From Streptomyces sp. NBC_00457 (GTDB lineage: Bacteria > Actinomycetota > Actinomycetes > Streptomycetales > Streptomycetaceae): DNA of 64,000 bases. The translations under genes and the position numbers were made by a program. The DNA lies in the NCBI RefSeq assembly GCF_036014015.1, contig NZ_CP107905.1, positions 4,898,001 to 4,962,000 on the forward strand, in the 5' to 3' direction. The notes beneath the pieces are model-generated. The model was not told the origin of the DNA. It searched no databases and saw nothing but the letters and a program-made list of their open reading frames with translations. Shown here piece by piece: positions 9,075-18,641 of this stretch (the stretch's first letter is position 1; the number at the start of each line of letters is the position of its first letter).

Positions 9075-9707
9075 TCAGTCGAACCGGATATGCCTGACCC
9101 CGACCCGCACCTGCCTCATCCGCGTCCGCACCGAGCCCTCGGTGGTCGGCCTGAGCGACAGACCGGCGAGCACGGCGACACGGTCCGCGGTCTTGGGCAC
9201 GGTCGAGTGGTCCGTCCACAGATGCTCGGCGAACTCCGGTTCTTGCAGCCTCTCCAGGCAGTGGTCGAGCTTCCGTACCGCCCAACTCTCCCTGCGCAGG
9301 GGGACGTTCTTTCCGCCGACGTACGTGAGGAGGTGCCCGAAGTTGCGCTCTCGCAGCCGCTTCAGGACGGTCTCACGCCGCGCGAGGAGGGTGAAGTGAT
9401 GTACGTCGTGGCCGAGTTCACGCAGTCGGCCGACGGTCTCCCCGAAGTAGCCGGAGTCGGTGACCGTCATGGGCACGATCACCATGCCGTCATGCTTGGT
9501 GAGGGCGAGATCGAGGGTCTCGACGACGCCCTGCCGCCACGACGTCAAGTCCTGGAAGTCGCCGCGCAGTTGGGGCGGCAGTGTGCGGTTCAGGCCGAAG
9601 CCGATGTGCTCGGGGTCGCAGACGACACTGCCGGGCAGACGCCGCTGGATCTCGTACGCGGTCTGTGTCTTTCCGCCCCCGAAGGGGCCGTTGATCCACA
9701 GGAGCAT
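9075..9707 (-). CDS. TmrB-like P-loop protein, putative tunicamycin resistance
   Basis: 210-residue P-loop NTPase. It begins MLLWINGPFGGGKTQTAYE (Walker A), followed by DPEHIGFGLNR, VIVPMTVTDSGYF and HHFTLLARRETVLKRLRER, and ends NHIRI-like (GVRHIRFD). This order matches the Bacillus subtilis tunicamycin-resistance protein TmrB segment by segment as I recall it, including overall length near 200. TmrB is thought to bind tunicamycin at the membrane in an ATP-dependent way. Here the gene is convergent with the ArsR-type gene and stands alone, without tunicamycin biosynthesis genes. The general class (AAA/shikimate-kinase-like) is certain; the drug specificity is inferred. Confidence 0.75.
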   Translation of the reverse strand: MLLWINGPFGGGKTQTAYEIQRRLPGSVVCDPEHIGFGLNRTLPPQLRGDFQDLTSWRQGVVETLDLALTKHDGMVIVPMTVTDSGYFGETVGRLRELGHDVHHFTLLARRETVLKRLRERNFGHLLTYVGGKNVPLRRESWAVRKLDHCLERLQEPEFAEHLWTDHSTVPKTADRVAVLAGLSLRPTTEGSVRTRMRQVRVGVRHIRFD

Positions 9708-9739
9708 GCGCCGACCCTACCGACGCCCGCGCGCCCCGG

Positions 9740-10414
9740 TCAGCCGTGTCCGCCGGCCCGCACCAGCCCCGTCTCGTATGCCAGGACCACCACCTGGACC
9801 CGGTCCCGCAGGCCCAGCTTGGTCAGGATGCGGCCCACGTGCGTCTTGACGGTCGCCTCGGACAGCACCAGCCGGGCGGCGATCTCGCCGTTGGAGAGCC
9901 CTTGAGCGACCAGCACCATGACCTCGCGCTCACGGTCGGTGAGCCGCTCCAGCGCCTTGTGCTGCGGCTCCTTGCCGGCGCTGGGCAGCATCGGCGCGAA
10001 ACGGTCGAGCAGGCGCCGGGTCGTCGAGGGGGCCACGACGGCGTCGCCGCTGTGCACGGACCGGATGGCGGTCAGCAGTTCCCCGGGCGGCACGTCCTTG
10101 AGCATGAAGCCGGACGCGCCCGCCTTCAGCCCCGAGAAGGCGTACTCGTCGAGGTCGAAGGTGGTCAGGATCAGCACCTTCGGCGGATCGGGCTCGGCGC
10201 AGATACGACGCGTGGCCTCGACGCCGTCGAGCTTCGGCATGCGTACGTCCATCAGCACCACGTCGACGGGGGTGGAGCGCACCACCTGAAGCGCCTCGAC
10301 ACCGTCGCCCGCCTCCGCGACGACCTCCATGTCCGGCTGGGCGGCCAGCACCATCCGGAACCCGGTGCGCAGCAGCACCTGGTCGTCGACGAGCATCACG
10401 CGGATCGTCGTCAT
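9740..10414 (-). CDS. NarL/FixJ-family response regulator
   Basis: 224 residues. The receiver domain (about 1-120) has the acidic pair DD near residue 10 and the phospho-acceptor Asp in VDVVLMDVRMPKLDG (about residue 54), plus the conserved Lys in FMLKDVPPGELL. The C-terminal LuxR-type HTH (about 155-215) contains LTDREREVMVLVAQGLSNGEIA and SEATVKTHVGRIL. It lies downstream of its probable partner kinase (10520-11734) on the same strand; 105 bp rich in TCTCGTCTG repeats separate them. Its targets are not evident. Confidence 0.93.
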   Translation of the reverse strand: MTTIRVMLVDDQVLLRTGFRMVLAAQPDMEVVAEAGDGVEALQVVRSTPVDVVLMDVRMPKLDGVEATRRICAEPDPPKVLILTTFDLDEYAFSGLKAGASGFMLKDVPPGELLTAIRSVHSGDAVVAPSTTRRLLDRFAPMLPSAGKEPQHKALERLTDREREVMVLVAQGLSNGEIAARLVLSEATVKTHVGRILTKLGLRDRVQVVVLAYETGLVRAGGHG

Positions 10415-10519
10415 CGGGGCCTCTTCCGTTCTCGTCTGTCTCGTCTGTCTCGTCGGGTCTGTGTCTGTGTGTGCGTTTTCGGGGGCGTGACAGGTGTCAA
10501 GAGGGGGCGTGCGTCGGCG

Positions 10520-11734
10520 TCAGTGCGCTGGCTTGAGCGGGAGCAGCACACTGATGCGGAAGCCGCCGCCCGGGCGCGGGCCCGCGTCCAGGGTGCCGCC
10601 GACCATACCGACCCGCTCGCGCATCCCGATCAGGCCGTGCCCCTGGCCGTCGGCGCCGCCCTCTTCGTACAGCTCGTGCGGGGCGCCCTTGCCGTCGTCC
10701 TCGACCAGCAGACCGAGGCCGTCGTCGAAGTAGACCAGGCGCACGCTGGCGCCCGCGTTGGGCCCGCCGTGCTTGCGGGTGTTGGTGAGCGCCTCCTGCA
10801 CGATGCGGTACGCGGTGAGCTCGACGCCACTGGGCAGCGGCCGTGGGGTGCCCTCGACCTTGAAGTCGACGGGCAGGCCGGAGGTGCGGCACTGCTCGAT
10901 CAGCTCGTCGATCTGCTCGACGTCGGGCTGCGGGACGTACTCGCCGCTCTCCTGGTGCTCGCCGGTGCGCAGCACGCCCAGCAGGCGGCGCATCTCGGCG
11001 AGGGCCTGGCGGCCGGTGGAGGAGATCGTCTCCAGGGCCTTCTTCGCCTGGTCGGGCGCGGAGTCGAGGACGTAGGCCGCGCCGTCGGCCTGGACCACCA
11101 TCACCGACACGTTGTGCGCGACGACGTCGTGCAGCTCGCGCGCGATGCGGGCGCGTTCGGCGGCGACCGCGACCTTGGCCTGCGCCTCGCGCTCCTTCTC
11201 GAGCCGGGTGGCGCGCTCCTCCAGTTGCTCGTAGTAGGCGCGGCGGGTGCGGATCGAGTCGCCGAGCACCCAGGCGAGGGCGAAGGGCACCGTCATGAAA
11301 ATCATCAGGGCGATACTGCCCAGGACGCTCGAATCCTTCTCCGGCCAGCGCACCTGCGCCAGCGGCGCCGCGGTCAGGCCCACGGCCAGCGCGAGCCGGG
11401 AGGCCCAGCGGGCGCCGGTCGCGGCCACGGTGTAGGTGATCACCAGGAAGGCGAAGTTGGCGGGTGTCGTCGCCACGTTCAGCGCCAGCTGCGCCACTCC
11501 CACGCCGATGGCGAGCAGCAGCATCTTCTCCGGCATACGCCTGCGCAACGCGACGACCAGGCACAACAGGAGGAGGACCGGGACGATGACCGCCTCGGAG
11601 TCGGTGCCCGGAGCCGACTGCCCGCCCTCCTGCCGGACGGCTTCGCTCACCACGGAGATCCCGAAGAGGAGGACGGCCCAGAAGCTGTCCACCCATGTCG
11701 GGTGCCTGCGGAGGAAGTCGTAGAGGAGCTGCAC
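10520..11734 (-). CDS. NarL-type sensor histidine kinase
   Basis: 404 residues. Four to five membrane helices span about residues 15-155. They are followed by a HisKA_3 dimerisation domain with the phospho-acceptor His in ERARIARELHDVVAHNVSVM and a HATPase_c domain with AYRIVQEALTNTRKHG (N box), VEDDGKGAP (G1) and GHGLIGMRERVGMVGG (G2). No extracytoplasmic domain is evident, so it belongs to the intramembrane-sensing type. GTG start at 11734. Partner of the response regulator at 9740-10414. Confidence 0.93.
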   Translation of the reverse strand: MQLLYDFLRRHPTWVDSFWAVLLFGISVVSEAVRQEGGQSAPGTDSEAVIVPVLLLLCLVVALRRRMPEKMLLLAIGVGVAQLALNVATTPANFAFLVITYTVAATGARWASRLALAVGLTAAPLAQVRWPEKDSSVLGSIALMIFMTVPFALAWVLGDSIRTRRAYYEQLEERATRLEKEREAQAKVAVAAERARIARELHDVVAHNVSVMVVQADGAAYVLDSAPDQAKKALETISSTGRQALAEMRRLLGVLRTGEHQESGEYVPQPDVEQIDELIEQCRTSGLPVDFKVEGTPRPLPSGVELTAYRIVQEALTNTRKHGGPNAGASVRLVYFDDGLGLLVEDDGKGAPHELYEEGGADGQGHGLIGMRERVGMVGGTLDAGPRPGGGFRISVLLPLKPAH

Positions 11735-11852
11735 GTAACCCAGCGTAGGGAAGCAAGATGCGTGCAGGGGTCAACCGGAGGGCCGATCCGCATAGGGCCC
11801 GCATACTCCGCAAGGTGGAGGCTCCGTTCCCCTGTGCGCTTAACCTGACGGC

Positions 11853-12878
11853 GTGACGGACGAGACAGCGGGGCACTGGCGCGGTTGGCGGGCGGCGGCC
11901 GAGGCCGCCCTGTACGGGCCGGACGGCTTCTACCGCAGGCCCGAGGGCCCTGCGGGCCACTTCCGTACGTCCGTGCACGCGTCGCCGCTCTTCGCCGGGG
12001 CCGTGGCCCGGCTGCTGTGCCTGGTCGACGAGGCGCTGGGCGGGCCCGAGGCGCTCGACTTCGTCGACATGGGGGCGGGGCGCGGGGAGCTGGTCACCGG
12101 CGTGCTGGCCGCGCTGCCCGCCGGCGTGGCTGCCCGCACGCGCGCGTACGCCGTCGAGGTCGCCGACCGCCCCGCGGGCCTCGACCACCGCGTCGAGTGG
12201 CTCAGCGCGCCCCCGCAGGGCGCGACCGGGCTGCTGTTCGCCAACGAGTGGCTGGACAACGTGCCCGTGGAGGTGGCCCAGGTCGACTCCTCCGGCATAC
12301 CCCGGCTGGTGCTCGTCCGGCAGGACGGGACCGAGCTGCTCGGTGAGCGCGTCTCCGGCCCGGAGGCGCAGTGGCTCCGCCGGTGGTGGCCGCTGCCGGC
12401 CGAGGAGGGTCTGCGCGCCGAGATCGGGCTGCCCCGGGACGAGGCCTGGGCGGCGGCGGTCGCGACGCTCGACCAAGGTCTCGCGGTCGCCGTGGACTAC
12501 GTGCACACGGCGGACGCCCGACCGCCGTTCGGCACGCTCACCGGCTTCCGGGAAGGGCGCGAGACACGGCCCGTGCCGGACGGGTCCTGCGACATAACGG
12601 CGCACGTCGCGCTGGACGCGTGCGCGCCCCTCGACGCACTTCCTGGCGCGCCCCTCGACGCACTTCCCCGCGCACTCCTCGTGCGCCAGCGCGAAGCGCT
12701 GCGCGCCCTGGGCATCGCAGGCGCCCGGCCCCCGCTCGCGCTGGCGACCACACACCCCGCGGCCTACGTGCGCGCCCTCGCGAACGCGGGAGAGGGCGCT
12801 GAACTCACAGCGGTCGGCGGCCTCGGCGACTTCGGATGGCTGGTGCAGCCGGTTGGAATTCCGAACCCGCTCACCTAG
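11853..12878 (+). CDS. SAM-dependent methyltransferase, MidA/NDUFAF7 family
   Basis: 341 residues. The N-terminus ([20 protein letters not shown], then [19 protein letters not shown]) and the SAM-binding loop [17 protein letters not shown] near residue 70, followed by [13 protein letters not shown], identify the PF02636 family. Mitochondrial NDUFAF7 of this family dimethylates an arginine of complex I subunit NDUFS2. The next gene, convergent with a 6-bp gap, encodes a paralogue of exactly that subunit (NuoD). The GTG at 11853 gives the full conserved N-terminus. A 24-bp tandem duplication (12624-12671) repeats APLDALP within the protein. Confidence 0.85.
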   Translation: MTDETAGHWRGWRAAAEAALYGPDGFYRRPEGPAGHFRTSVHASPLFAGAVARLLCLVDEALGGPEALDFVDMGAGRGELVTGVLAALPAGVAARTRAYAVEVADRPAGLDHRVEWLSAPPQGATGLLFANEWLDNVPVEVAQVDSSGIPRLVLVRQDGTELLGERVSGPEAQWLRRWWPLPAEEGLRAEIGLPRDEAWAAAVATLDQGLAVAVDYVHTADARPPFGTLTGFREGRETRPVPDGSCDITAHVALDACAPLDALPGAPLDALPRALLVRQREALRALGIAGARPPLALATTHPAAYVRALANAGEGAELTAVGGLGDFGWLVQPVGIPNPLT

Positions 12879-12884
12879 GGGCTC

Positions 12885-14036
12885 CTACTTGTCGATGTCC
12901 CCGACCACGAAGAACAGCGACCCCAGGATCGCCACCATGTCCGCCACCAGCGTCCCCGGCAGCAGCTCCACCAGCGCCTGGATGTTGTTGAACGACGCCG
13001 ACCGCAGCTTCATCCGGTACGGCGTCTTCTCGCCCTTGCTGACGAGGTAGTAGCCGTTGATGCCGAGCGGGTTCTCGGTCCAGGCGTACGTGTGGCCCTC
13101 GGGCGCCTTGAGGACCTTGGGGAGCCGTTGGTTGATCGGGCCGGGCGGCAGCTCGGCGAGCCGGTCCAGGCAGGCGTCGGCGAGGTCCAGGGAGTTGTGG
13201 GTCTGCGCCAGGAGGCACTCGAAGCGGGCGAGGCAGTCGCCTTCCTGCCGGGTGACGACCTGGAGGATGTTCTGGAGTTCGCCGTACGCGAGGTACGGCT
13301 CGTCGCGCCGCAGATCGAAGTCGACGCCGGAGCCGCGCGCGATGGGCCCGCTCACGCCGTACGCGTGGACGGTCTCCGGCGCGAGGACGCCCACCCCGCG
13401 GGTGCGCCCGCGGAAGATCTCGTTGCCGAGGACCAGGTCGTCGAAGCGGTCCATACGGGAGCGCAGGGCCGCGACGGAGGCACGCGCGCGCGTGGTCCAT
13501 CCCGCGGGCAGGTCCTCCTTGAGGCCGCCGACCCGGTTGAACATGTAGTGCATCCGCCCGCCGGAGACCTCCTCCATGACGTGCTGGAGCTCCTCGCGCT
13601 CGGTGAAGGCGTAGAAGATCGGAGTGATCCCGCCCAGCTCCAGCGGATACGAGCCCAGGAACATCAGGTGGTTGAGCACCCGGTTCAGCTCCGCGAGCAG
13701 CGTGCGCGTCCACACCGCGCGCGGGGGCACCTCCATGCCGAGCATGCGCTCCACGGCGAGGACCACGCCCAGCTCGTTCGAGAAGGCCGACAGCCAGTCG
13801 TGGCGGTTGGCGAGCATGATGATCTGGCGGTAGTCGCGCGCCTCGAAGAGCTTCTCCGCGCCGCGGTGCATATAGCCGATCACGGGCTCCGCGCTCGTGA
13901 TGCGCTCGCCGTCGAGGGTGAGCCGCAGCCGCAGCACGCCGTGCGTGGACGGGTGCTGGGGCCCGATGTTGAGCACCATGTCGGTGCTCTCCGCGGCACC
14001 GCCGATACCGACCGTGGTCTCCGTCGTAGGAGTCAT
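12885..14036 (-). CDS. nuoD2: Solitary NuoD paralogue (complex I 49-kDa subunit family)
   Basis: 383 residues, collinear with Thermus Nqo4 and mammalian NDUFS2 but about 50 residues shorter than the usual Streptomyces NuoD. Seen: [17 protein letters not shown] (with the quinone-site His), GYMHRGAEK (Arg at the NDUFAF7 methylation site), LAVERMLG, and the terminal VVGDIDK. The Tyr that binds the quinone head group (Tyr87 of Thermus, in RMDY) is Trp here (RHDW). No other nuo gene is in the window, so it is an orphan copy outside the main nuo operon. Its start is 31 bp from a divergent PH-domain gene. Exact role unknown: an alternative subunit or a repurposed protein. Confidence 0.9.
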   Translation of the reverse strand: MTPTTETTVGIGGAAESTDMVLNIGPQHPSTHGVLRLRLTLDGERITSAEPVIGYMHRGAEKLFEARDYRQIIMLANRHDWLSAFSNELGVVLAVERMLGMEVPPRAVWTRTLLAELNRVLNHLMFLGSYPLELGGITPIFYAFTEREELQHVMEEVSGGRMHYMFNRVGGLKEDLPAGWTTRARASVAALRSRMDRFDDLVLGNEIFRGRTRGVGVLAPETVHAYGVSGPIARGSGVDFDLRRDEPYLAYGELQNILQVVTRQEGDCLARFECLLAQTHNSLDLADACLDRLAELPPGPINQRLPKVLKAPEGHTYAWTENPLGINGYYLVSKGEKTPYRMKLRSASFNNIQALVELLPGTLVADMVAILGSLFFVVGDIDK

Positions 14037-14067
14037 GGCCCCAGTCTCCCCTACGTACGCTTGCCGT

Positions 14068-14571
14068 ATGGAGACGGGGAGCCGGGAGAACCCGGAGGCG
14101 GCGGGGGTCGAGCCGGCGTGGATCGGGCTGCCGCCCGGGCTGCTGCGGATGCGCAGGCTGTTGCTTGTGGTGTGGCTGGGGCTGCTGACGGCGGCCACCG
14201 GTGTGCTGCCCGGGCTGTTCGCGGGTCCCGCGTGGGCCGCGTTCGCGCTGCTGCCGCTGGCCCTGCTGCTGTGGGGCTGGGTGATGGTCGAGCGCAACTG
14301 GCGCTCCTGGCGGTACGCCGAGCGCGCCGACGACCTGCTGATCAGCAGAGGCGTGCTGTGGCGTGAGCTGACCGTCGTCCCGTACGGACGGATGCAGCTG
14401 GTCGAGGTCACCTCCGGGCCCGTCGAACGGCACTTCGGGCTGGCCAGCGTGCAGCTGCACACCGCGGCCGCCGCGACCGACGCGACGATTCCGGGGCTCG
14501 ATCCGGTCGAGGCGGAACGGCTGCGCGACCGGCTCACCGAGCTGGGCGAGGCACGATCGGCGGGGCTGTGA
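14068..14571 (+). CDS. PH-domain (DUF304/YdbS-like) membrane protein
   Basis: 167 residues with two adjacent membrane helices (about 28-72: [20 protein letters not shown] and [17 protein letters not shown]) followed by a bacterial PH domain ([18 protein letters not shown], then [11 protein letters not shown]). This is the small partner of a two-gene YdbS-YdbT pair, and it overlaps the next gene by GTGA. Such pairs occur widely in Gram-positive bacteria; B. subtilis YdbS/YdbT is linked to resistance to amylocyclicin (family knowledge). Molecular function is unknown. Confidence 0.85.
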   Translation: METGSRENPEAAGVEPAWIGLPPGLLRMRRLLLVVWLGLLTAATGVLPGLFAGPAWAAFALLPLALLLWGWVMVERNWRSWRYAERADDLLISRGVLWRELTVVPYGRMQLVEVTSGPVERHFGLASVQLHTAAAATDATIPGLDPVEAERLRDRLTELGEARSAGL

Positions 14572-15896
14572 CAGCGCCGGGCGTCGACGGCGCCGTACGG
14601 GAGAAGCAACCCGTCACCGAGCGGCGGCTGCATCCCGTGACACCGCTGAGGCGGGCGTGGGCGCCGGTCGCCGTGATCATCGGGTGGGCGTTGCACGACC
14701 CCGACCAGACGCAGCGCCAGCTGACCAGGCTGACGACGACCACCCTGCTGATCGCGCTCGCCGTGATCGTCCCGGCCGCCGCCCTGTACGGCTTCCTCAC
14801 TTGGTGGTTCACGCACTTCGCGGTGACCGACACCGAACTGCGCATCCGTACCGGCCTGTTGTTCCGGCGCGCCGCGCACATCCGGCTCGAACGCATCCAG
14901 GCCGTCGACGTCACCCAGCCGCTGCTCGCGCGGGTCGCGGGCGTCGCCAAGCTCAAACTCGACGTCGTCGGCACGGACAAGAAGGACGAGCTGGCCTTCC
15001 TGGGCGCGGACGAGGCGCGCACGCTGCGCGCCGAACTGCTCGCGCGCGCGGCGGGTTTCGCGCCCGAGACGGCGCACGAAGTCGGGGAAGCGCCGGCGCA
15101 GGAGCTGCTGCGCACGCCCCCGGGCGTACTCGCCGTCTCCCTCGTCCTGACCGGCGCGACCTGGGGCACCCTCGCCGCCGCACTCGTCGTACCGCCGCTG
15201 ATATGGCTCGCCACCCACAGCGTGTGGACGGTCCTCGCGGTCGCCCTGCCGCTGCTGGGTGGGGCGGGGGCGAGCAGCGTGGGGCGGTTCGTCGCGGAGT
15301 ACGACTGGACGGTCGCCGAGTCCCCGGACGGGCTGCGCATCGACCGCGGCCTGCTGGACCGGGTCCACGAGACGGTGCCGCCGGGGCGGGTGCAGACCGT
15401 ACGGATCGTGGAGCCGCTGCTGTGGCGGAGGCGCGGCTGGGTGCGGGTCGAGTTGGATGTCGCCGGGTCCTCGAACTCCCTGCTGCTGCCGGTCGCCCCG
15501 CGTGAGATCGCCGAGGCCGTCATCGCGCGCGTGCTGCCCGGGGTGACGGTGCCACCGTCCCTGTCCCGGCCGCCGCGCCGCGCCGGCCGGTGCCTGCCGC
15601 TGTGGTGGCGCGGCTACGGCATCGCGGTCACCGACACGGTCTTCGCCTCCCGGCACGGGCTCCTGCGCCGGAGCCTGGCGCTCGTACCGCACGCGAAGGT
15701 GCAGAGCGTACGGCTGGCTCAGGGGCCCTGGAAGCGCGCCTGGCGGCTTGCGGACGTGCATGTGGACACGGGGGCCAACAAGACCGTCACAGCGCGGCTG
15801 CGGGACGCTGAGGAGGCGGCGGAGCTGCTGCGCGGGCAGGCGGAGCGGTCACGCACGGGACGCAGGGACGCGCTGCCGGACCGGTGGATGGCCTGA
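14568..15896 (+). CDS. PH-domain (DUF304/YdbT-like) membrane protein
   Basis: 442 residues with repeated PH domains. Each follows membrane helices: [20 protein letters not shown] near 45-70, then [20 protein letters not shown]; the second helix pair lies near 185-235, then [18 protein letters not shown]; and a third PH-like unit ([20 protein letters not shown]) lies near 350. It starts GTG inside the TGA of the preceding gene, so the two are translationally coupled and probably form one membrane complex. Function unknown. Confidence 0.85.
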   Translation: MTAPGVDGAVREKQPVTERRLHPVTPLRRAWAPVAVIIGWALHDPDQTQRQLTRLTTTTLLIALAVIVPAAALYGFLTWWFTHFAVTDTELRIRTGLLFRRAAHIRLERIQAVDVTQPLLARVAGVAKLKLDVVGTDKKDELAFLGADEARTLRAELLARAAGFAPETAHEVGEAPAQELLRTPPGVLAVSLVLTGATWGTLAAALVVPPLIWLATHSVWTVLAVALPLLGGAGASSVGRFVAEYDWTVAESPDGLRIDRGLLDRVHETVPPGRVQTVRIVEPLLWRRRGWVRVELDVAGSSNSLLLPVAPREIAEAVIARVLPGVTVPPSLSRPPRRAGRCLPLWWRGYGIAVTDTVFASRHGLLRRSLALVPHAKVQSVRLAQGPWKRAWRLADVHVDTGANKTVTARLRDAEEAAELLRGQAERSRTGRRDALPDRWMA

Positions 15897-15923
15897 GCCG
15901 AGCCGCCCAACTGGTGAGCGGTG

Positions 15924-17216
15924 TCAGGAAACCGCGCTGCGCAGCCCCTGCACGTCGATCTGCTCCGTCTCGTCGTGCGCCGTCAGGTCGATGACCTGCC
16001 CGACACCGCGCGACTCCGCGTCCGCCGGCTTGAACTCCGCCTCGGTCTCCGCCTTGTGGAGCGCGAGCGCCTCCTGGCCGACGACATCGGCGAGGTCCTC
16101 GTTCTGCACGGCTTCCAGCGCGGCGGCCTCCGACTCCGACTCCGTCTTCGTACCGAAGAAGTCGAAACCGCCCTCGACCGCCGGACGCCGCACGGGCGTC
16201 GCCGGTACGACGGCCACCGCGGTCGGCACGGTGAAGTGCCCGGAGGGCTGCTGCCCGGACGGAGCCGACTTGCCCATCGAGGTGGCGGCCGCGCGCTCGT
16301 GCCCGTCGACCGCCTCGGGCTTCCCCTGCGCTTCGTCCTCCTGCGCGGCCTCCCCGGCACCGGCCTTCACCGGCTTCTGCCCGCCCGGAGCGCCGCCCTT
16401 GGGCGAACCGTCGTCGTCGGGGGAACCCTTGGGAGCGTCGTCGTCGCCGTCGGCATCACCCTTGGACGCGGCGTCGGCGTCCCCCTTGGGCGCCCTGTCC
16501 GTGTCGAGGTCCGCGTCGAACTTCGCCAACGCCACCTTGGCCCGCAGGAAAAGCTTGGACCCCTCCGGAGAGAAGACCGCGGGAGCCGCAGCCTCGACCT
16601 GCTCCGCCTGCTCCGCCTGTCCCGTCTGTTCGTCCTCGGCGGCGTCCACCGGCACGGCGGATTCAGCGGATTCGTCCGAGGCAGCCACCGCGTCGGTCTC
16701 CTCCCCGGGAGCGGACGCCTGCGCCGGCACGGGCGGCAGCGCACGGGCCGGCGGCGTGGTGGTGGCCTCTATCTCCAGCAGACGGCGGCCCTCCAGGGCG
16801 GTCGCGCGCTCGGTCTCCGCGGTGGCGTACCGGCGCAGCAACGCCGCGTGCTCGTTGCGCAGTCCGGCCAGCTCCGCACGCTTCGCGCGCAGCCGCTGCT
16901 CCAGCTTGACGCGCAGTTCGCGGGACTCCTCGAGGTCCGTCTCGAGTTCGGCGACGCGCTCCTCGTGCCGCCACTCGTCGCTCGCACGCGCGCGCGTGAG
17001 GTCGGCGACCTGCTTACCGGCCTGGATGTCCCAACGGCGCAGCACGACCGCGCCGATGACCGCCGTCGCCGCGGCGGCCGCGGCAAGACCGCGGAGCACC
17101 GTAGTTTCCGAGAACACCCAGGGGCCTAGCGCGCAGACGACCGAGACTCCTGCGATCGCCGACGGAGGCAGGACCCTGTGCAGAGGCGGGGAATGGCGGT
17201 GACGTCCACGTGGCAT
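15924..17216 (-). CDS. Membrane-anchored coiled-coil protein of unknown function
   Basis: 430 residues. After a basic N-terminus come two closely spaced hydrophobic helices (about 22-62). A long charged heptad region (about 70-150, EWRHEERVAELETDLEESRE) predicts coiled coil. A 200-residue Pro/Ala/Asp-rich linker with repeats such as KGDADAASKGDAD is probably disordered. The conserved-looking C-terminus contains GGFDFFGTK. I do not recognise a named family beyond Streptomyces hypothetical proteins. ATG 17216 is preferred to the upstream in-frame start because the extra residues look non-coding. The layout suggests a membrane scaffold, but that is inference. Confidence 0.8.
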   Translation of the reverse strand: MPRGRHRHSPPLHRVLPPSAIAGVSVVCALGPWVFSETTVLRGLAAAAAATAVIGAVVLRRWDIQAGKQVADLTRARASDEWRHEERVAELETDLEESRELRVKLEQRLRAKRAELAGLRNEHAALLRRYATAETERATALEGRRLLEIEATTTPPARALPPVPAQASAPGEETDAVAASDESAESAVPVDAAEDEQTGQAEQAEQVEAAAPAVFSPEGSKLFLRAKVALAKFDADLDTDRAPKGDADAASKGDADGDDDAPKGSPDDDGSPKGGAPGGQKPVKAGAGEAAQEDEAQGKPEAVDGHERAAATSMGKSAPSGQQPSGHFTVPTAVAVVPATPVRRPAVEGGFDFFGTKTESESEAAALEAVQNEDLADVVGQEALALHKAETEAEFKPADAESRGVGQVIDLTAHDETEQIDVQGLRSAVS

Positions 17217-17313
17217 GGCCAGAAACTTACCGCGCGTAGGCGAATCTTGGTGGCCCGCCCCGCAAAAACACAGCCATCCCGTGTCATTCATACGGCTCAA
17301 GGGGGTTTCGCGT

Positions 17314-18441
17314 TCACCGGTCGCTCAATCGCCCGCTGATCCACTCCAGTGTCGCCGGAATCTCCCGCCGCCAGGTGGTGAAGTTGTGCCCGCCGCTTTC
17401 CAGGATGATCGACGAGATCCGCGTCCGGTTCGTCGCCTTGGCGTCCGCTATGAACTTCAGCGTGTCCTTGTAGTTGGATTCACCGATCTTGCTGCTGCTG
17501 ACGAGCAGTGAAGTGTCGGGCGCGGGCATGTTCTTGAGGTACCAGAACAGGTCGGCGCGGTTCCGCAGCGTCCTGTCGCCGTGGAAGAGGTCGCCCGTGG
17601 TGGGGTCGATCGGCGCCCTGTAGTACGCGGACAGGCCCGCCCCTGCGGCGTAGACCCGGGGGTGATGCATGGCGAGCTTGAGTGCGCAGTAGCCGCCCGT
17701 CGAGTCGCCGATGATGCCCCAACTCCCCGGTTTTCCGCCCACCCTGTAGTGCCCGCCCACGGCGTCCGGCAGATCTTTGGCGAAAAACGACTCCGTCTGC
17801 GGCCCGCCTGGGATGTCCACGCACTCGGTGTCCCGCGGCGGTGCGACGGTCGGCCGCATCATCACCAGGATCATCGGCCGCATACGGCCTTCCCTGGCGA
17901 GCCCACGGGCCGTGTGCGGATAGTCGAGCTTGTCCACGAGCGCCTTGGCGGTGCCCGGATAGCCGGTGAGGACGACGGCCGCGGGGAATGTGCGGGTGCG
18001 GTATCGCGCCTGGAAGTACTCCGGCGGCAAGTACACGTACGCGCGCGTGGCGATGTGTGTCGTACGACCGAGGATGTCGACCTCGTGGATCCGGCCCCCG
18101 GCGCGCGCATCAGGGCTGCCCGCCCCCGGAACGCTCTCCGTGTCGACGACGCGCAGCGGGTCGCCCTCGGGGCCGCCGGGCGTGTGGTCGACGACCACGC
18201 CCTCGTCGGTCTCCTGTCCCAGCAGGTCCGCCCAGCTGGCGTAGAAACCGAAGGCCTGGTTGGCGGCGAGGCCGGCCGACGCGAAGAGCGTCAGCTGCAC
18301 GGCGAGGAGCAGGGCGACCCGGCCGCCGACGGCCCGCCAGGTCCGCCGGGCCAGCCGCGGCCACAGCCACACCGTGCCGGCGAACAGCAGGACGGCGGTG
18401 CAGAGCGCCAGCGCCAGCATCTTGTTGCTCGTGAGACCCAT
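17314..18441 (-). CDS. Membrane-anchored esterase (Esterase D / antigen 85-like fold)
   Basis: 375 residues. Two N-terminal membrane helices (about 7-25 and 43-62) precede an extracytoplasmic alpha/beta-hydrolase domain of the putative-esterase family. Seen: YVYLPPEYFQARYRTRTFPA (substrate-domain entry), WGIIGDSTGGYCALKLAMHH (nucleophile elbow GDSTG, Ser near 235) and ESGGHNFTTWRREIP (catalytic His near 355). The family includes mycolyltransferases and polysaccharide or lipid esterases, so substrate cannot be assigned. ATG 18441 begins just before the first helix; longer in-frame starts lack support. Confidence 0.85.
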   Translation of the reverse strand: MGLTSNKMLALALCTAVLLFAGTVWLWPRLARRTWRAVGGRVALLLAVQLTLFASAGLAANQAFGFYASWADLLGQETDEGVVVDHTPGGPEGDPLRVVDTESVPGAGSPDARAGGRIHEVDILGRTTHIATRAYVYLPPEYFQARYRTRTFPAAVVLTGYPGTAKALVDKLDYPHTARGLAREGRMRPMILVMMRPTVAPPRDTECVDIPGGPQTESFFAKDLPDAVGGHYRVGGKPGSWGIIGDSTGGYCALKLAMHHPRVYAAGAGLSAYYRAPIDPTTGDLFHGDRTLRNRADLFWYLKNMPAPDTSLLVSSSKIGESNYKDTLKFIADAKATNRTRISSIILESGGHNFTTWRREIPATLEWISGRLSDR

Positions 18442-18641
18442 GAACCGTTCCCTGCCCTGCGCTCTACGGCTCGCCCCGCACGTCTTCGCAAGGGCTTGTC
18501 CGGGGCTTTCCCCGGCCTTTTCAACAGCTTTGAGAAGACGAGTGAACCTCTCCCTCCGAGACACCGTCCTAGAGGGCGCAATGTCGCCGGATGCCCGAAT
18601 CGGTACCGGATCCAAGCTCTCTCGCAGAACTACGGGATGCG

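Noticed and set aside
10415..10519. Regulatory RNA in the TCTCGTCTG-repeat gap between the two-component genes
   Set aside because: Simple repeats without stable pairing or promoter; most likely slippage-prone spacer.
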